A stretch of 64,000 bases of DNA from Phocaeicola faecium. GTDB lineage: Bacteria; Bacteroidota; Bacteroidia; Bacteroidales; Bacteroidaceae. Location of the stretch: assembly GCF_014837055.1 (NCBI RefSeq), contig NZ_JACSPQ010000001.1, forward strand, positions 1,173,970 to 1,237,969. The letters are read 5' to 3'. Below the pieces are notes generated by a model. The model worked only from the letters and a program-made list of their open reading frames with translations. It was not told the DNA's origin and did not search any database. The translations under genes and the position numbers were made by a program. This document shows, piece by piece, positions 8,453-16,063 of this stretch (the stretch's first letter is position 1; each line of letters begins with the position of its first letter).

Positions 8453-9637
8453 ATGAACAAACAAAATAGTAAGACATTTTTATCGATCTTCTTGGGAACA
8501 ATGAGCGCATTCGGTCCGTTTGTTATGGACATGTATTTGCCTACACTGCCTTCCATGACGAATTATTTTCACTCGTCTTCATCCATGGTTCAATTAGGAC
8601 TTACCGCAGGAATGGTAGGTCTTGCCGCCGGACAACTGATATTCGGTCCGCTGAGCGACCGGTACGGACGCCGGCAATCGCTGATTGCTGCCATGATTTT
8701 ATTTCTCCTTTCCACACTGGGCTGCTTATTTTCTCAAAACATCTTCCAATTCACTATCTTACGTGTGGCTCAAGGGATAGCCGGAGCCGGCGGAGTGGTA
8801 TTGTCTCGCTCGATTGCCGCCGACCGTTATGCATCGCATGAGTTGGCTGCCATGCTTGCACTCATCGGCGCCATCAACGGAATAGCCACGGTAGCCGCTC
8901 CCATAGCCGGAGGTATATTGGCAGGGTTTGGCGGTTGGAAAGGTATCTTCTGGTTTCTTTGCCTGCTGGGAGTTGCGCTACTCGTCGGTACACTTTACTT
9001 TAAAGAAACCCTGCCCCAAGCGCGTCGGCAGTGTGGGCAGTGGATAAGCGTTTTACAAAATTTCGGCACCGTGTTCCGAAACCGTACGTATATGTCATAC
9101 GTCTTTCAGTACGGATTTACCATGAGTGTACTGTTTGTCAACATAGCTTCCGCTCCTTTCATCATGCAGCAACATTACGGACTGTCACCTCTTTCGTTCA
9201 GTCTTTGTTTCGGTATCAATGCCATTGCGATGGTTATCTCATCCGGTGTGGCTGTCAAACTTCCCACTATGGAGCGCGCCCTGCAGACCGGAAGTTACGG
9301 TATGATACTGTTCGCCGCCATGATATGTACCGCTCTGTTCTTAGGATGCAGTTTTTGGATATACGAAGTATTAACTTTCTGCCTGCTGTCGATGGTAGGT
9401 ATGAGCTTTACCGCTTCAAATGCGCTGGCGATGGACTGCGAACGCCGACATGCAGGCATTGCTTCGGCACTGTTGGGGGCAGTGGGATATGCCGCCGGAG
9501 GTATCGTATCGCCTCTGGTAGGTATCGGAGACATCTTTATGTCTACGGGAACTCTGTTTGTTACAGGAAGTATCTGTGCTTACATCTGCACGCGCTACGC
9601 GCTGACCCAGCGTTTCTTCCGCCTCCGCACATTTTAA
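8453..9637 (+). CDS. Multidrug exporter, Bcr/CflA subfamily of MFS
   Basis: 394 aa and about 12 membrane helices. Proton-driven drug/H+ antiporter of the inner membrane; family members export bicyclomycin, chloramphenicol, sulfonamides or cysteine. The Bcr/CflA signature is visible: FVMDMYLPTLPSM in helix 1, the loop-2-3 MFS motif GPLSDRYGRR, and the antiporter region RVAQGIAGAGGVVLSRSIAADRY. The AraC gene is divergent and is the likely regulator. The substrate cannot be told from sequence. Confidence 0.93.
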   Translation: MNKQNSKTFLSIFLGTMSAFGPFVMDMYLPTLPSMTNYFHSSSSMVQLGLTAGMVGLAAGQLIFGPLSDRYGRRQSLIAAMILFLLSTLGCLFSQNIFQFTILRVAQGIAGAGGVVLSRSIAADRYASHELAAMLALIGAINGIATVAAPIAGGILAGFGGWKGIFWFLCLLGVALLVGTLYFKETLPQARRQCGQWISVLQNFGTVFRNRTYMSYVFQYGFTMSVLFVNIASAPFIMQQHYGLSPLSFSLCFGINAIAMVISSGVAVKLPTMERALQTGSYGMILFAAMICTALFLGCSFWIYEVLTFCLLSMVGMSFTASNALAMDCERRHAGIASALLGAVGYAAGGIVSPLVGIGDIFMSTGTLFVTGSICAYICTRYALTQRFFRLRTF

Positions 9638-9690
9638 AAATCCAACCCGTCAAAACAGCTTCAGAAGGCATTCAAACAAGCCTGAAAATT

Positions 9691-9766
9691 CATGCGGATA
9701 AGTAAGGCAACGCATCCGCATGTTTTGGTGAAAACATACGGATGCGTTGAGTAAAACTACCGCATA
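9691..9766. repeat. REP-like repeat with 19-bp hairpin (module cluster 2)
   Basis: CATGCGGATA (9691) is followed by a 19-bp stem with one mismatch and a 4-nt loop (9708-9726 with 9731-9749, core CAACGCATCCG/CGGATGCGTTG) and then CTACCGCAT. It lies between the exporter and folC and may serve as the exporter's terminator. Same family as the other REP-like clusters. Confidence 0.7.
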
Positions 9767-9857
9767 AAATTTACATGCCACCGAAAGCGGAAAATAACCC
9801 TCTCAAAAAGCCTATAGTTTTCCATCCCGACGGCTTGGGAAAGCGAAAAGAAAGCTC

Positions 9858-9865
9858 TAACTTTG
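9858..9865 (+). promoter_or_regulatory. -7 promoter box for folC
   Basis: TAACTTTG, 24 nt before the ATG at 9890. Its TTG (9863-9865) is in frame with folC and would be a false start. Confidence 0.6.
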
Positions 9866-9889
9866 TTTCTTGATTTAAACCGAAACTTT

Positions 9890-11176
9890 ATGGATTATCA
9901 AGAAACACTTACTTATTTATATAACAGTGCGCCGCTTTTCCAACAGATAGGAAAAGACGCATACAAAGAAGGGTTGGAAAATACAATCCGGCTGGATGAA
10001 TATTTCGGGCATCCACACCAATGCTTCCGTACCATCCACGTAGCAGGTACAAACGGAAAAGGCTCTTGCTCACACACACTTGCCGCTATCCTTCAATCGG
10101 CAGGTTACAAAACCGGACTTTATACTTCGCCCCACTTGGTAGATTTCCGCGAGCGCATCCGGGTTAACGGGATACCGGTATCGCAAGACTTCGTTATACG
10201 CTTTGTAGAACAGCACCGTGCGTTTTTCGAACCTCTCCACCCGTCTTTTTTTGAACTGACTACGGCTATGGCGTTTCTGTATTTTGCCGAACAGAAAGTA
10301 GATGTGGCGGTTATAGAAGTCGGGCTGGGCGGACGACTGGACTGCACCAACATCATCCACCCCGACCTGTGCCTCATCACCAACATCAGTTTCGACCATG
10401 TTCAGTTTTTAGGAAACACGTTAGAAAAAATAGCCACGGAAAAAGCCGGTATCATCAAGCCCCACGTGCCGGTGGTCATCGGCGAAACCACCCCCGAAAC
10501 TTATCCGGTGTTTAAAGAAAAAGCCGATAGCGAACATGCACCCATCGTCTTTGCCGAAGAAGAACAACTGCTGAAACAGACTTCAAGAAACGCAGACGGA
10601 ACATACCTCTATCAGACAGCCGACTATAAAGACCTGACAGGTGAACTGGGAGGACTCTGTCAGAAAAAGAACACCAATACATTGTTTTCCGCCATCCGGC
10701 AGCTCATAAAAGCAGGTTACCCTATCGGCGAAACCAACGTAAGAGAAGGATTTGCACACGTATGCGAACTGACTGGACTGATGGGACGCTGGCAGAAACT
10801 AAGCGATCGTCCCACGCTGGTATGTGATACGGGACACAACACGGGAGGGATGCAATACATAGCCGAACAACTTAGCTTGCAGACTTACCGGACGTTACGC
10901 ATCGTTATCGGCATGGTAAACGATAAAGACATCAGCGGCGTGCTTTCGATGCTTCCGAAAGAAGCGTGTTACTATTTTACCCAAGCCAGCGTGAAGCGTG
11001 CACTACCCGCCGAAAAAGTAAAAGAAGCAGCAGCCGGCTTCGGATTGAAAGGAAATATTTACCCCAATGTGGGAGCAGCCGTAGAAGCTGCACGAAAAGA
11101 TGCCGCAGCCGAAGACTTCATTTTTGTAGGAGGAAGTAGTTTTATTGTGGCTGATTTACTTTCTTTAAACAATTAA
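9890..11176 (+). CDS. folC: Folylpolyglutamate synthase / dihydrofolate synthase
   Basis: 428 aa cytoplasmic Mur-ligase-type enzyme that adds L-glutamate to dihydropteroate and to reduced folates with ATP. The P-loop VAGTNGKGSCSHTLAA is near residue 50, the FolC signature VGLGGRLDCTN near 145, ITNISFDHVQFLGNTLEKIA follows, then a C-terminal domain with CDTGHNTGGMQ. The start is the ATG at 9890 (MDYQETLTYLYN), because the -7 box overlaps the in-frame TTG upstream. Transcribed alone; the gal operon starts about 100 bp downstream. Confidence 0.96.
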   Translation: MDYQETLTYLYNSAPLFQQIGKDAYKEGLENTIRLDEYFGHPHQCFRTIHVAGTNGKGSCSHTLAAILQSAGYKTGLYTSPHLVDFRERIRVNGIPVSQDFVIRFVEQHRAFFEPLHPSFFELTTAMAFLYFAEQKVDVAVIEVGLGGRLDCTNIIHPDLCLITNISFDHVQFLGNTLEKIATEKAGIIKPHVPVVIGETTPETYPVFKEKADSEHAPIVFAEEEQLLKQTSRNADGTYLYQTADYKDLTGELGGLCQKKNTNTLFSAIRQLIKAGYPIGETNVREGFAHVCELTGLMGRWQKLSDRPTLVCDTGHNTGGMQYIAEQLSLQTYRTLRIVIGMVNDKDISGVLSMLPKEACYYFTQASVKRALPAEKVKEAAAGFGLKGNIYPNVGAAVEAARKDAAAEDFIFVGGSSFIVADLLSLNN

Positions 11177-11212
11177 CCCCGTTTCTTTTTACTCAAATGT
11201 TTGGGTATATTG

Positions 11213-11268
11213 AATAAAATCTTTTTATTTGCATAAAATTTGACACATGTAAATAAAAAGATTTTATT
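11213..11268 (+). promoter_or_regulatory. Twin AT-rich dyads upstream of galM (candidate operators)
   Basis: An 18-bp sequence at 11213-11230 is repeated as its exact complement at 11251-11268. Each arm is itself a dyad, AATAAAA-N3-TTTTATT, with centres near 11221 and 11260, 39 bp apart. The 20-nt spacer holds a near-consensus -7 box (TAAAATTTG, one extra base). The right arm ends 5 nt before the galM ATG. Two equal operator half-structures around a promoter would suit a DNA-looping or dimer-binding regulator of the gal operon. Alternatively the transcript forms an 18-bp A/U hairpin. Confidence 0.55.
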
Positions 11269-11273
11269 AATAT

Positions 11274-12368
11274 ATGAATAACACATTCTACAAAGAAAAC
11301 AATCTGAGCGGCTTGAAGAGAGCCGATTTCCAGAAAACAATCGGCGGAAAAGAAACCGACCTATTTATCTTGTCGAACGAAAACGGAGCTGAAGTGGCTG
11401 TTACGAATTATGGAGGAGCCATTATTTCGATTATGGTCCCCGACCGTAACGGAAAACTGGCGAATGTAGTTCAAAGTCACGATACCATTGATGGGGTAAT
11501 CAACAGTCCCGAACCTTTCTTGAGTACACTTATCGGGCGCTACGGAAACCGTATTGCCAAAGGAAAATTCAAATTAGACGGCGTAGAGTATCCGCTGACG
11601 GTAAATAATGGTCCCAATTCGCTTCACGGCGGTCCCACCGGCTATCATGCCCGCGTATGGGATGCAGAACAGACCAATGCTCAAAGCGTTACGCTACACT
11701 ATCTTTCAGCAGACGGTGAAGAAGGTTTTCCGGGAAATCTGGACATTACGGTGGTTTATACCTTTACCAACGAAAATGAAATCATCATTACTTACACAGC
11801 CATCTGCGACAAGAAAACCATTGTCAACCTTACCAACCACGCATTTTTCAGCCTGTCGGGAGTAAACAATCCTACTCCTACGATAGAAAACAATATTGTA
11901 ACCATCAATGCCGATTACTATGTGCCGATAGATGAAGTGTCTATCCCAACAGGCGAAATTCTGAAAGTAGAAGGCACTCCGATGGATTTCCGTACGCCAC
12001 ATACCGTGGGAAGCCGTATCGACGAACCATTCCAACAATTAATCAACGGCGCCGGATATGACCATTGCTATGTATTAAATAAAGAAGAAGCCGGAACTCT
12101 GACATTTGCAGCAAAATGTGTAGAACCGGAAAGCGGACGTACACTGGAGGTTTACACTACCGAACCGGGCGTACAAGTTTATACCGACAACTGGGCAACC
12201 GGTTATCCCGGATATCACGGAGCCACTTTCCCAAGAAGAAGTGCAATCTGCTTTGAAGCCCAACACTTCCCCGATACTCCGAACAAAGGTCATTTCCCCT
12301 CTGCCGTATTAAATGCAGGAGACACCTACCACCAAGTAACCATATACAAGTTCGGAGTAGAAAAATAA
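11274..12368 (+). CDS. galM: Aldose 1-epimerase (mutarotase)
   Basis: 364 aa. Interconverts the alpha and beta anomers of D-galactose/D-glucose, feeding alpha-galactose to galactokinase. Family motifs are present in order: TNYGGAIISIMVPDRNG, GRYGNRIAKGKF, NNGPNSLHGG (catalytic His region), NLTNHAFFSLSG (second His), and the C-terminal GVQVYTDNW and AICFEAQHFPDTPN, which carries the general-base Glu. No signal peptide, so cytoplasmic, although some Bacteroidetes paralogs are exported. First gene of galM-galP-galK, 49 bp before the transporter. Confidence 0.96.
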   Translation: MNNTFYKENNLSGLKRADFQKTIGGKETDLFILSNENGAEVAVTNYGGAIISIMVPDRNGKLANVVQSHDTIDGVINSPEPFLSTLIGRYGNRIAKGKFKLDGVEYPLTVNNGPNSLHGGPTGYHARVWDAEQTNAQSVTLHYLSADGEEGFPGNLDITVVYTFTNENEIIITYTAICDKKTIVNLTNHAFFSLSGVNNPTPTIENNIVTINADYYVPIDEVSIPTGEILKVEGTPMDFRTPHTVGSRIDEPFQQLINGAGYDHCYVLNKEEAGTLTFAAKCVEPESGRTLEVYTTEPGVQVYTDNWATGYPGYHGATFPRRSAICFEAQHFPDTPNKGHFPSAVLNAGDTYHQVTIYKFGVEK

Positions 12369-12417
12369 TAGATAACACTAACCTAATTTATAAACTTTAT
12401 TACAATTACTAACAACC

Positions 12418-13764
12418 ATGAATCAACAAAAACAGAACGGTAACGTCATCGCAATCGTTACCATGTTCTTCCTCTTTGCGATGATTTCTTTCGTAACCAA
12501 TCTGGCTGCTCCGTTCGGTACTATCTGGAAAAACCAATATGCAGGAGCCAACACGTTAGGTATGATGGGAAACATGATGAACTTCCTTGCATATCTGTTT
12601 ATGGGTATACCGGCAGGAAACATGTTGGTTAAAATCGGTTACAAGAAAACGGCGTTAACCGCCATTGCAGTAGGTTTTATCGGCCTGCTCATACAATATT
12701 TGTCCAGCTTATTCGGTGCAGATACCGATGTTTTTGCTTTGGGAGAATATGCCATTAAGCTGAATTTCATCATCTATCTGTTAGGAGCGTTTGTCTGCGG
12801 CTTCAGTGTATGTATGCTTAACACGGTGGTTAACCCCATGCTGAACTTGCTGGGTGGCGGCGGAAACAAAGGAAACCAGCTTATCCAAACAGGAGGTGCG
12901 CTTAACTCTTTGTCGGGAACATTGACTCCGCTGTTTGTAGGTGTGCTAATCGGTACAGTTACACCCAACACAGCCATGTCAGACGTTGCTCCGCTGCTGT
13001 TCATTGCGATGGGCGTATTTGCTTTCACTTTCATCGTGATTTCATTCGTCAGCATCCCCGAACCTCACATGCGTAAGAAAGGAGAGACTGTAAAAGAAGA
13101 AAAATTCTCTCACTCTCCGTGGAACTTCCGCCATACGGTATTGGGCGTTTTCTGTATCTTCGTATATGTAGGTATTGAAATCGGTATTCCGGGTACATTG
13201 AACTTCTACTTGGCAGACCCGACCGAAAGAGGAGCCGGCCTGCTTACAGATGGTGCAGCCATCGGTGGTGCCATTGCAGCTATCTATTGGCTGTTAATGC
13301 TTGTAGGACGTTTGACCAGTAGTATTATCAGCGGTAAAGTATCAAGCCGCACTCAGTTAATCGTAGCTTCTGCAACGGCTATCATTTTTATTCTGATTGC
13401 TATTTTCACTCCGAAAGAAGTAACCATCTCTATGCCGGGATATAGCGCTGACAATGGTTTCCAAATGGCATCAGTACCTTTGAGCGCATTGTTCCTTGTG
13501 TTATGTGGTTTATGCACTTCGGTAATGTGGGGAGGAATCTTTAACTTGGCTGTAGAAGGATTAGGTAAATATACCGCTCAGGCTTCGGGTATCTTTATGA
13601 TGATGGTTGTGGGCGGAGGTATCTTCCCGCTTCTCCAACAATTCATCTCCGATTCATTAGGATACATGCCAAGCTACTGGTTAATCATCGCCATGCTTGC
13701 TTACTTGCTGTATTACGGACTGATTGGATGCAAGAACGTTAACAAAGACATACCAGTTGATTAA
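12418..13764 (+). CDS. galP: Glucose/galactose:H+ symporter, FHS family of MFS
   Basis: 448 aa with 12 predicted membrane helices. Related to FucP and the Brucella GluP glucose/galactose permeases. Visible features are the helix-1 segment FAMISFVTNLAAPFGTIW, GIPAGNMLVKIGYKKTAL in the loop 2-3 region, a helix with CGFSVCMLNTVVNPMLNLLG, and GAAIGGAIAAIYWLLMLVGR. It lies between galM and galK, which points to galactose uptake into the Leloir pathway. The symbol follows use in Bacteroides annotations; it is not homologous in detail to E. coli GalP. Confidence 0.9.
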   Translation: MNQQKQNGNVIAIVTMFFLFAMISFVTNLAAPFGTIWKNQYAGANTLGMMGNMMNFLAYLFMGIPAGNMLVKIGYKKTALTAIAVGFIGLLIQYLSSLFGADTDVFALGEYAIKLNFIIYLLGAFVCGFSVCMLNTVVNPMLNLLGGGGNKGNQLIQTGGALNSLSGTLTPLFVGVLIGTVTPNTAMSDVAPLLFIAMGVFAFTFIVISFVSIPEPHMRKKGETVKEEKFSHSPWNFRHTVLGVFCIFVYVGIEIGIPGTLNFYLADPTERGAGLLTDGAAIGGAIAAIYWLLMLVGRLTSSIISGKVSSRTQLIVASATAIIFILIAIFTPKEVTISMPGYSADNGFQMASVPLSALFLVLCGLCTSVMWGGIFNLAVEGLGKYTAQASGIFMMMVVGGGIFPLLQQFISDSLGYMPSYWLIIAMLAYLLYYGLIGCKNVNKDIPVD

Positions 13765-13773
13765 GAATCATAA

Positions 13774-13822
13774 AAAAATGAAGGATGGAGAATCAAAAAC
13801 AGGCTCTTCATTCTTCATTTTT
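13774..13822 (+). other. Hairpin between galP and galK
   Basis: AAAAATGAAG (13774-13783) pairs with CTTCATTTTT (13813-13822), with further partial pairing inside. It could attenuate transcription or set mRNA stability between transporter and kinase. No separate galK promoter with a full -7 box is visible. Confidence 0.4.
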
Positions 13823-13865
13823 GTTTTCACTCATTTGAAATATTAACCTTTAAACTTTTATCATT

Positions 13866-15020
13866 ATGGACATAGAATTTGTAAGAAGCCGCTTTATTAA
13901 ACATTTTGACGGTACAACAGGCTCAGTATATGCTTCACCGGGACGTATCAACTTGATTGGCGAACACACGGATTATAATGGTGGATTCGTATTTCCCGGC
14001 GCGGTTGACAAAGGTATGATGGCTGAAATCAAGCCCAACGGTAAAGATAAGGTTTGCGCTTATTCTATTGATTTAAAAGATTACGTTGAATTCGGATTAA
14101 ACGAAGAAGATGCACCCAAAGCAAGCTGGGCACGCTATATATTCGGTGTATGCCGCGAAATGATTAAAAGAGGAGTTGACGTTAAGGGATTCAATACCGC
14201 ATTTGCCGGCGATGTTCCATTGGGAGCAGGTATGTCGTCGTCTGCTGCATTAGAGTCTACTTTCGCCTATGCCTTGAACGATTTGTTTGGCGACAACAAA
14301 ATTGATAAATTCGAATTAGCTAAAGTAGGACAAGCTACCGAACATAACTATTGTGGTGTAAACTGCGGTATCATGGACCAATTTGCTTCTGTATTCGGTA
14401 AAGCCGGCAAATTAATCCGCTTAGACTGCCGTTCTTTGGAATATCAATACTATCCGTTCAAACCGGACGGCTACCGCTTGGTTCTTGTCGACTCGGTTGT
14501 AAAACACGAATTGGCTTCTTCTGCTTACAATAAACGCCGCCAAAGTTGCGAAGCCGTAGTAGCAGCCATACAGAAAAACCATCCGCACGTAGAATTTTTA
14601 CGAGACTGCACAATGGAAATGCTTAACGAAGTAAAAGAAAATGTGTCTGAAGAAGATTACAAACGTGCTGAATATGTTATCGAGGAAATCCAACGAGTGC
14701 TTGACGTTTGCGATGCGCTGGAAAAAGGTGACTATGAAACCGTAGGTCAGAAGATGTATGAAACTCATCACGGCATGAGCAAACTGTATGAAGTTAGCTG
14801 CGAAGAACTTGATTTCTTAAACGATATTGCTTTCGACTGTGGCGTAACAGGTTCACGAGTAATGGGAGGCGGCTTCGGTGGTTGTACCATCAACTTGGTG
14901 AAAAACGAACTCTATGAAACTTTCATTACAACGGCTAAAGAACGCTTCAAAGAAAAATTCGGCCGCAGCCCGAAAGTTTACGATGTAGTTATCGGAGACG
15001 GTTCACGGAAAATCTGCTAA
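13866..15020 (+). CDS. galK: Galactokinase
   Basis: 384 aa GHMP kinase converting alpha-D-galactose and ATP to galactose-1-phosphate. The galactokinase signature PGRINLIGEHTDYNGG is near residues 25-40, the ATP-binding GAGMSSSAALE near 121-131, and the C-terminal GHMP motif GSRVMGGGFGGC near 328. Full length. Last gene of the galM-galP-galK operon and followed by a strong terminator. No galT or galE lies in the window. Confidence 0.97.
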   Translation: MDIEFVRSRFIKHFDGTTGSVYASPGRINLIGEHTDYNGGFVFPGAVDKGMMAEIKPNGKDKVCAYSIDLKDYVEFGLNEEDAPKASWARYIFGVCREMIKRGVDVKGFNTAFAGDVPLGAGMSSSAALESTFAYALNDLFGDNKIDKFELAKVGQATEHNYCGVNCGIMDQFASVFGKAGKLIRLDCRSLEYQYYPFKPDGYRLVLVDSVVKHELASSAYNKRRQSCEAVVAAIQKNHPHVEFLRDCTMEMLNEVKENVSEEDYKRAEYVIEEIQRVLDVCDALEKGDYETVGQKMYETHHGMSKLYEVSCEELDFLNDIAFDCGVTGSRVMGGGFGGCTINLVKNELYETFITTAKERFKEKFGRSPKVYDVVIGDGSRKIC

Positions 15021-15064
15021 ACCGTTTTGGAAGAACGTTTAAAGAATAACCATATAGAATCTGT

Positions 15065-15100
15065 AAAGCCAACCTTCAACCGAGGTTGGCTTTATTTTTT
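15065..15100 (+). terminator. Terminator of the gal operon
   Basis: Perfect 11-bp stem AAAGCCAACCT / AGGTTGGCTTT (15065-15075, 15083-15093), 7-nt loop, followed by ATTTTTT. A textbook intrinsic terminator 44 bp after the galK stop. Confidence 0.9.
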
Positions 15101-15190
15101 CCGGCAAGGGACAAAAGCCGATAATATTTGTTACAACCTGATAATCAAGCATAAAGAAAAGGATAACCCGACAGCAGTTTATCCCGTAAA

Positions 15191-15285
15191 ACGCAACCGT
15201 TAGTGTTGCCCATTTCATGCGGATGAGTTGCCCATTCCTACCCATAGAACTTGCCCGTCCTATGGGTAGAATTTTCAAGCCGTTG
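15191..15285. repeat. REP-like repeat (module cluster 3)
   Basis: Contains CATGCGGATG (15216-15225) and a 10-bp inverted pair CTACCCATAG (15238-15247) / CTATGGGTAG (15260-15269). Lies between the convergent galK and LytTR regulator genes, 11 bp from the latter's stop. Confidence 0.7.
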
Positions 15286-15295
15286 CAGGGAGCGT

Positions 15296-16063
15296 TTAAA
15301 GCTGGAAGAAACGCTTCATCATTTCTTTCCGGTACTTTCTTGATACGATTAAATCTTCGGATGGAGCATCGAACGGCGGATACATAACACAACGGTTATC
15401 TTGAACCATAAGCAGGTAGCTCAGGTTTATGATGAATGACTGGTGTATCTGAACGAATTGTTCATCGTAAGCGCACAGTTGTTCGGCAGACGTATTACGC
15501 CGAAGCGAAATAAATGTACCGTTTGTCAATGCCACCTCCCATGATTTCCGTGCAGACTGGTAACGGAAATAGCCAATGTCAGAAGCACGCAGCACGCGCA
15601 AGTCGCCCGTCGGCGTAACCAGCATAAAAGGTTTCTCACTATCCACCGAAAAAACTCCGATACGGTTAGGAAACATATCTTCTTTCTTTTGTGTTTTCAC
15701 GCGCGACAATACCACTTCCAGTTCTTTTCTATCAACCGGTTTCAACAAAAAATCGAAAGCATAATTGCGCAGAGCGTCAATCATATACTTGCTATAAGCC
15801 GTATAAAACACGATTCTCATGCTCCATGACAGCCCTTCACGCAATTTCATAATCACATCCATACCTAACATGTCGGGCAGTTCTACATCAAGAAAAACCA
15901 AATCGGGTTTTATTTTCTCTATCAGCTTGATTCCGGCAATCCCTGTGTGAGCTATCCCCTCCACAGATATCGAATCATAATGTTTCAACTCAAAACACAA
16001 GCTGTCAACAGAGCTCTCATCATCGTCAACAATAACAGTTTTCAGATTTTCCATATTAATCAT
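15296..16063 (-). CDS. Response regulator, REC-LytTR type
   Basis: 255 aa cytoplasmic transcription factor. The receiver domain (residues 7-125) has acidic residues VDDDES, the phospho-acceptor Asp59 in LVFLDVELPD, and the conserved Lys in LLKPVDRKEL. The C-terminal LytTR DNA-binding domain (about 150-255) has VLRASDIGYFRYQSARKSW and IHQSFIINLSYL. The start codon overlaps the kinase stop by 4 nt (ATGA at 16063-16060), so the two are translationally coupled partners. MENL at residue 4 is an alternative start. Targets are unknown. Confidence 0.95.
   Translation of the reverse strand: MINMENLKTVIVDDDESSVDSLCFELKHYDSISVEGIAHTGIAGIKLIEKIKPDLVFLDVELPDMLGMDVIMKLREGLSWSMRIVFYTAYSKYMIDALRNYAFDFLLKPVDRKELEVVLSRVKTQKKEDMFPNRIGVFSVDSEKPFMLVTPTGDLRVLRASDIGYFRYQSARKSWEVALTNGTFISLRRNTSAEQLCAYDEQFVQIHQSFIINLSYLLMVQDNRCVMYPPFDAPSEDLIVSRKYRKEMMKRFFQL

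Noticed and set aside
15021..15295. 117-codon open frame on the minus strand after galK
   Set aside because: Runs through the gal terminator and the REP-like repeat; composition and content give no support.
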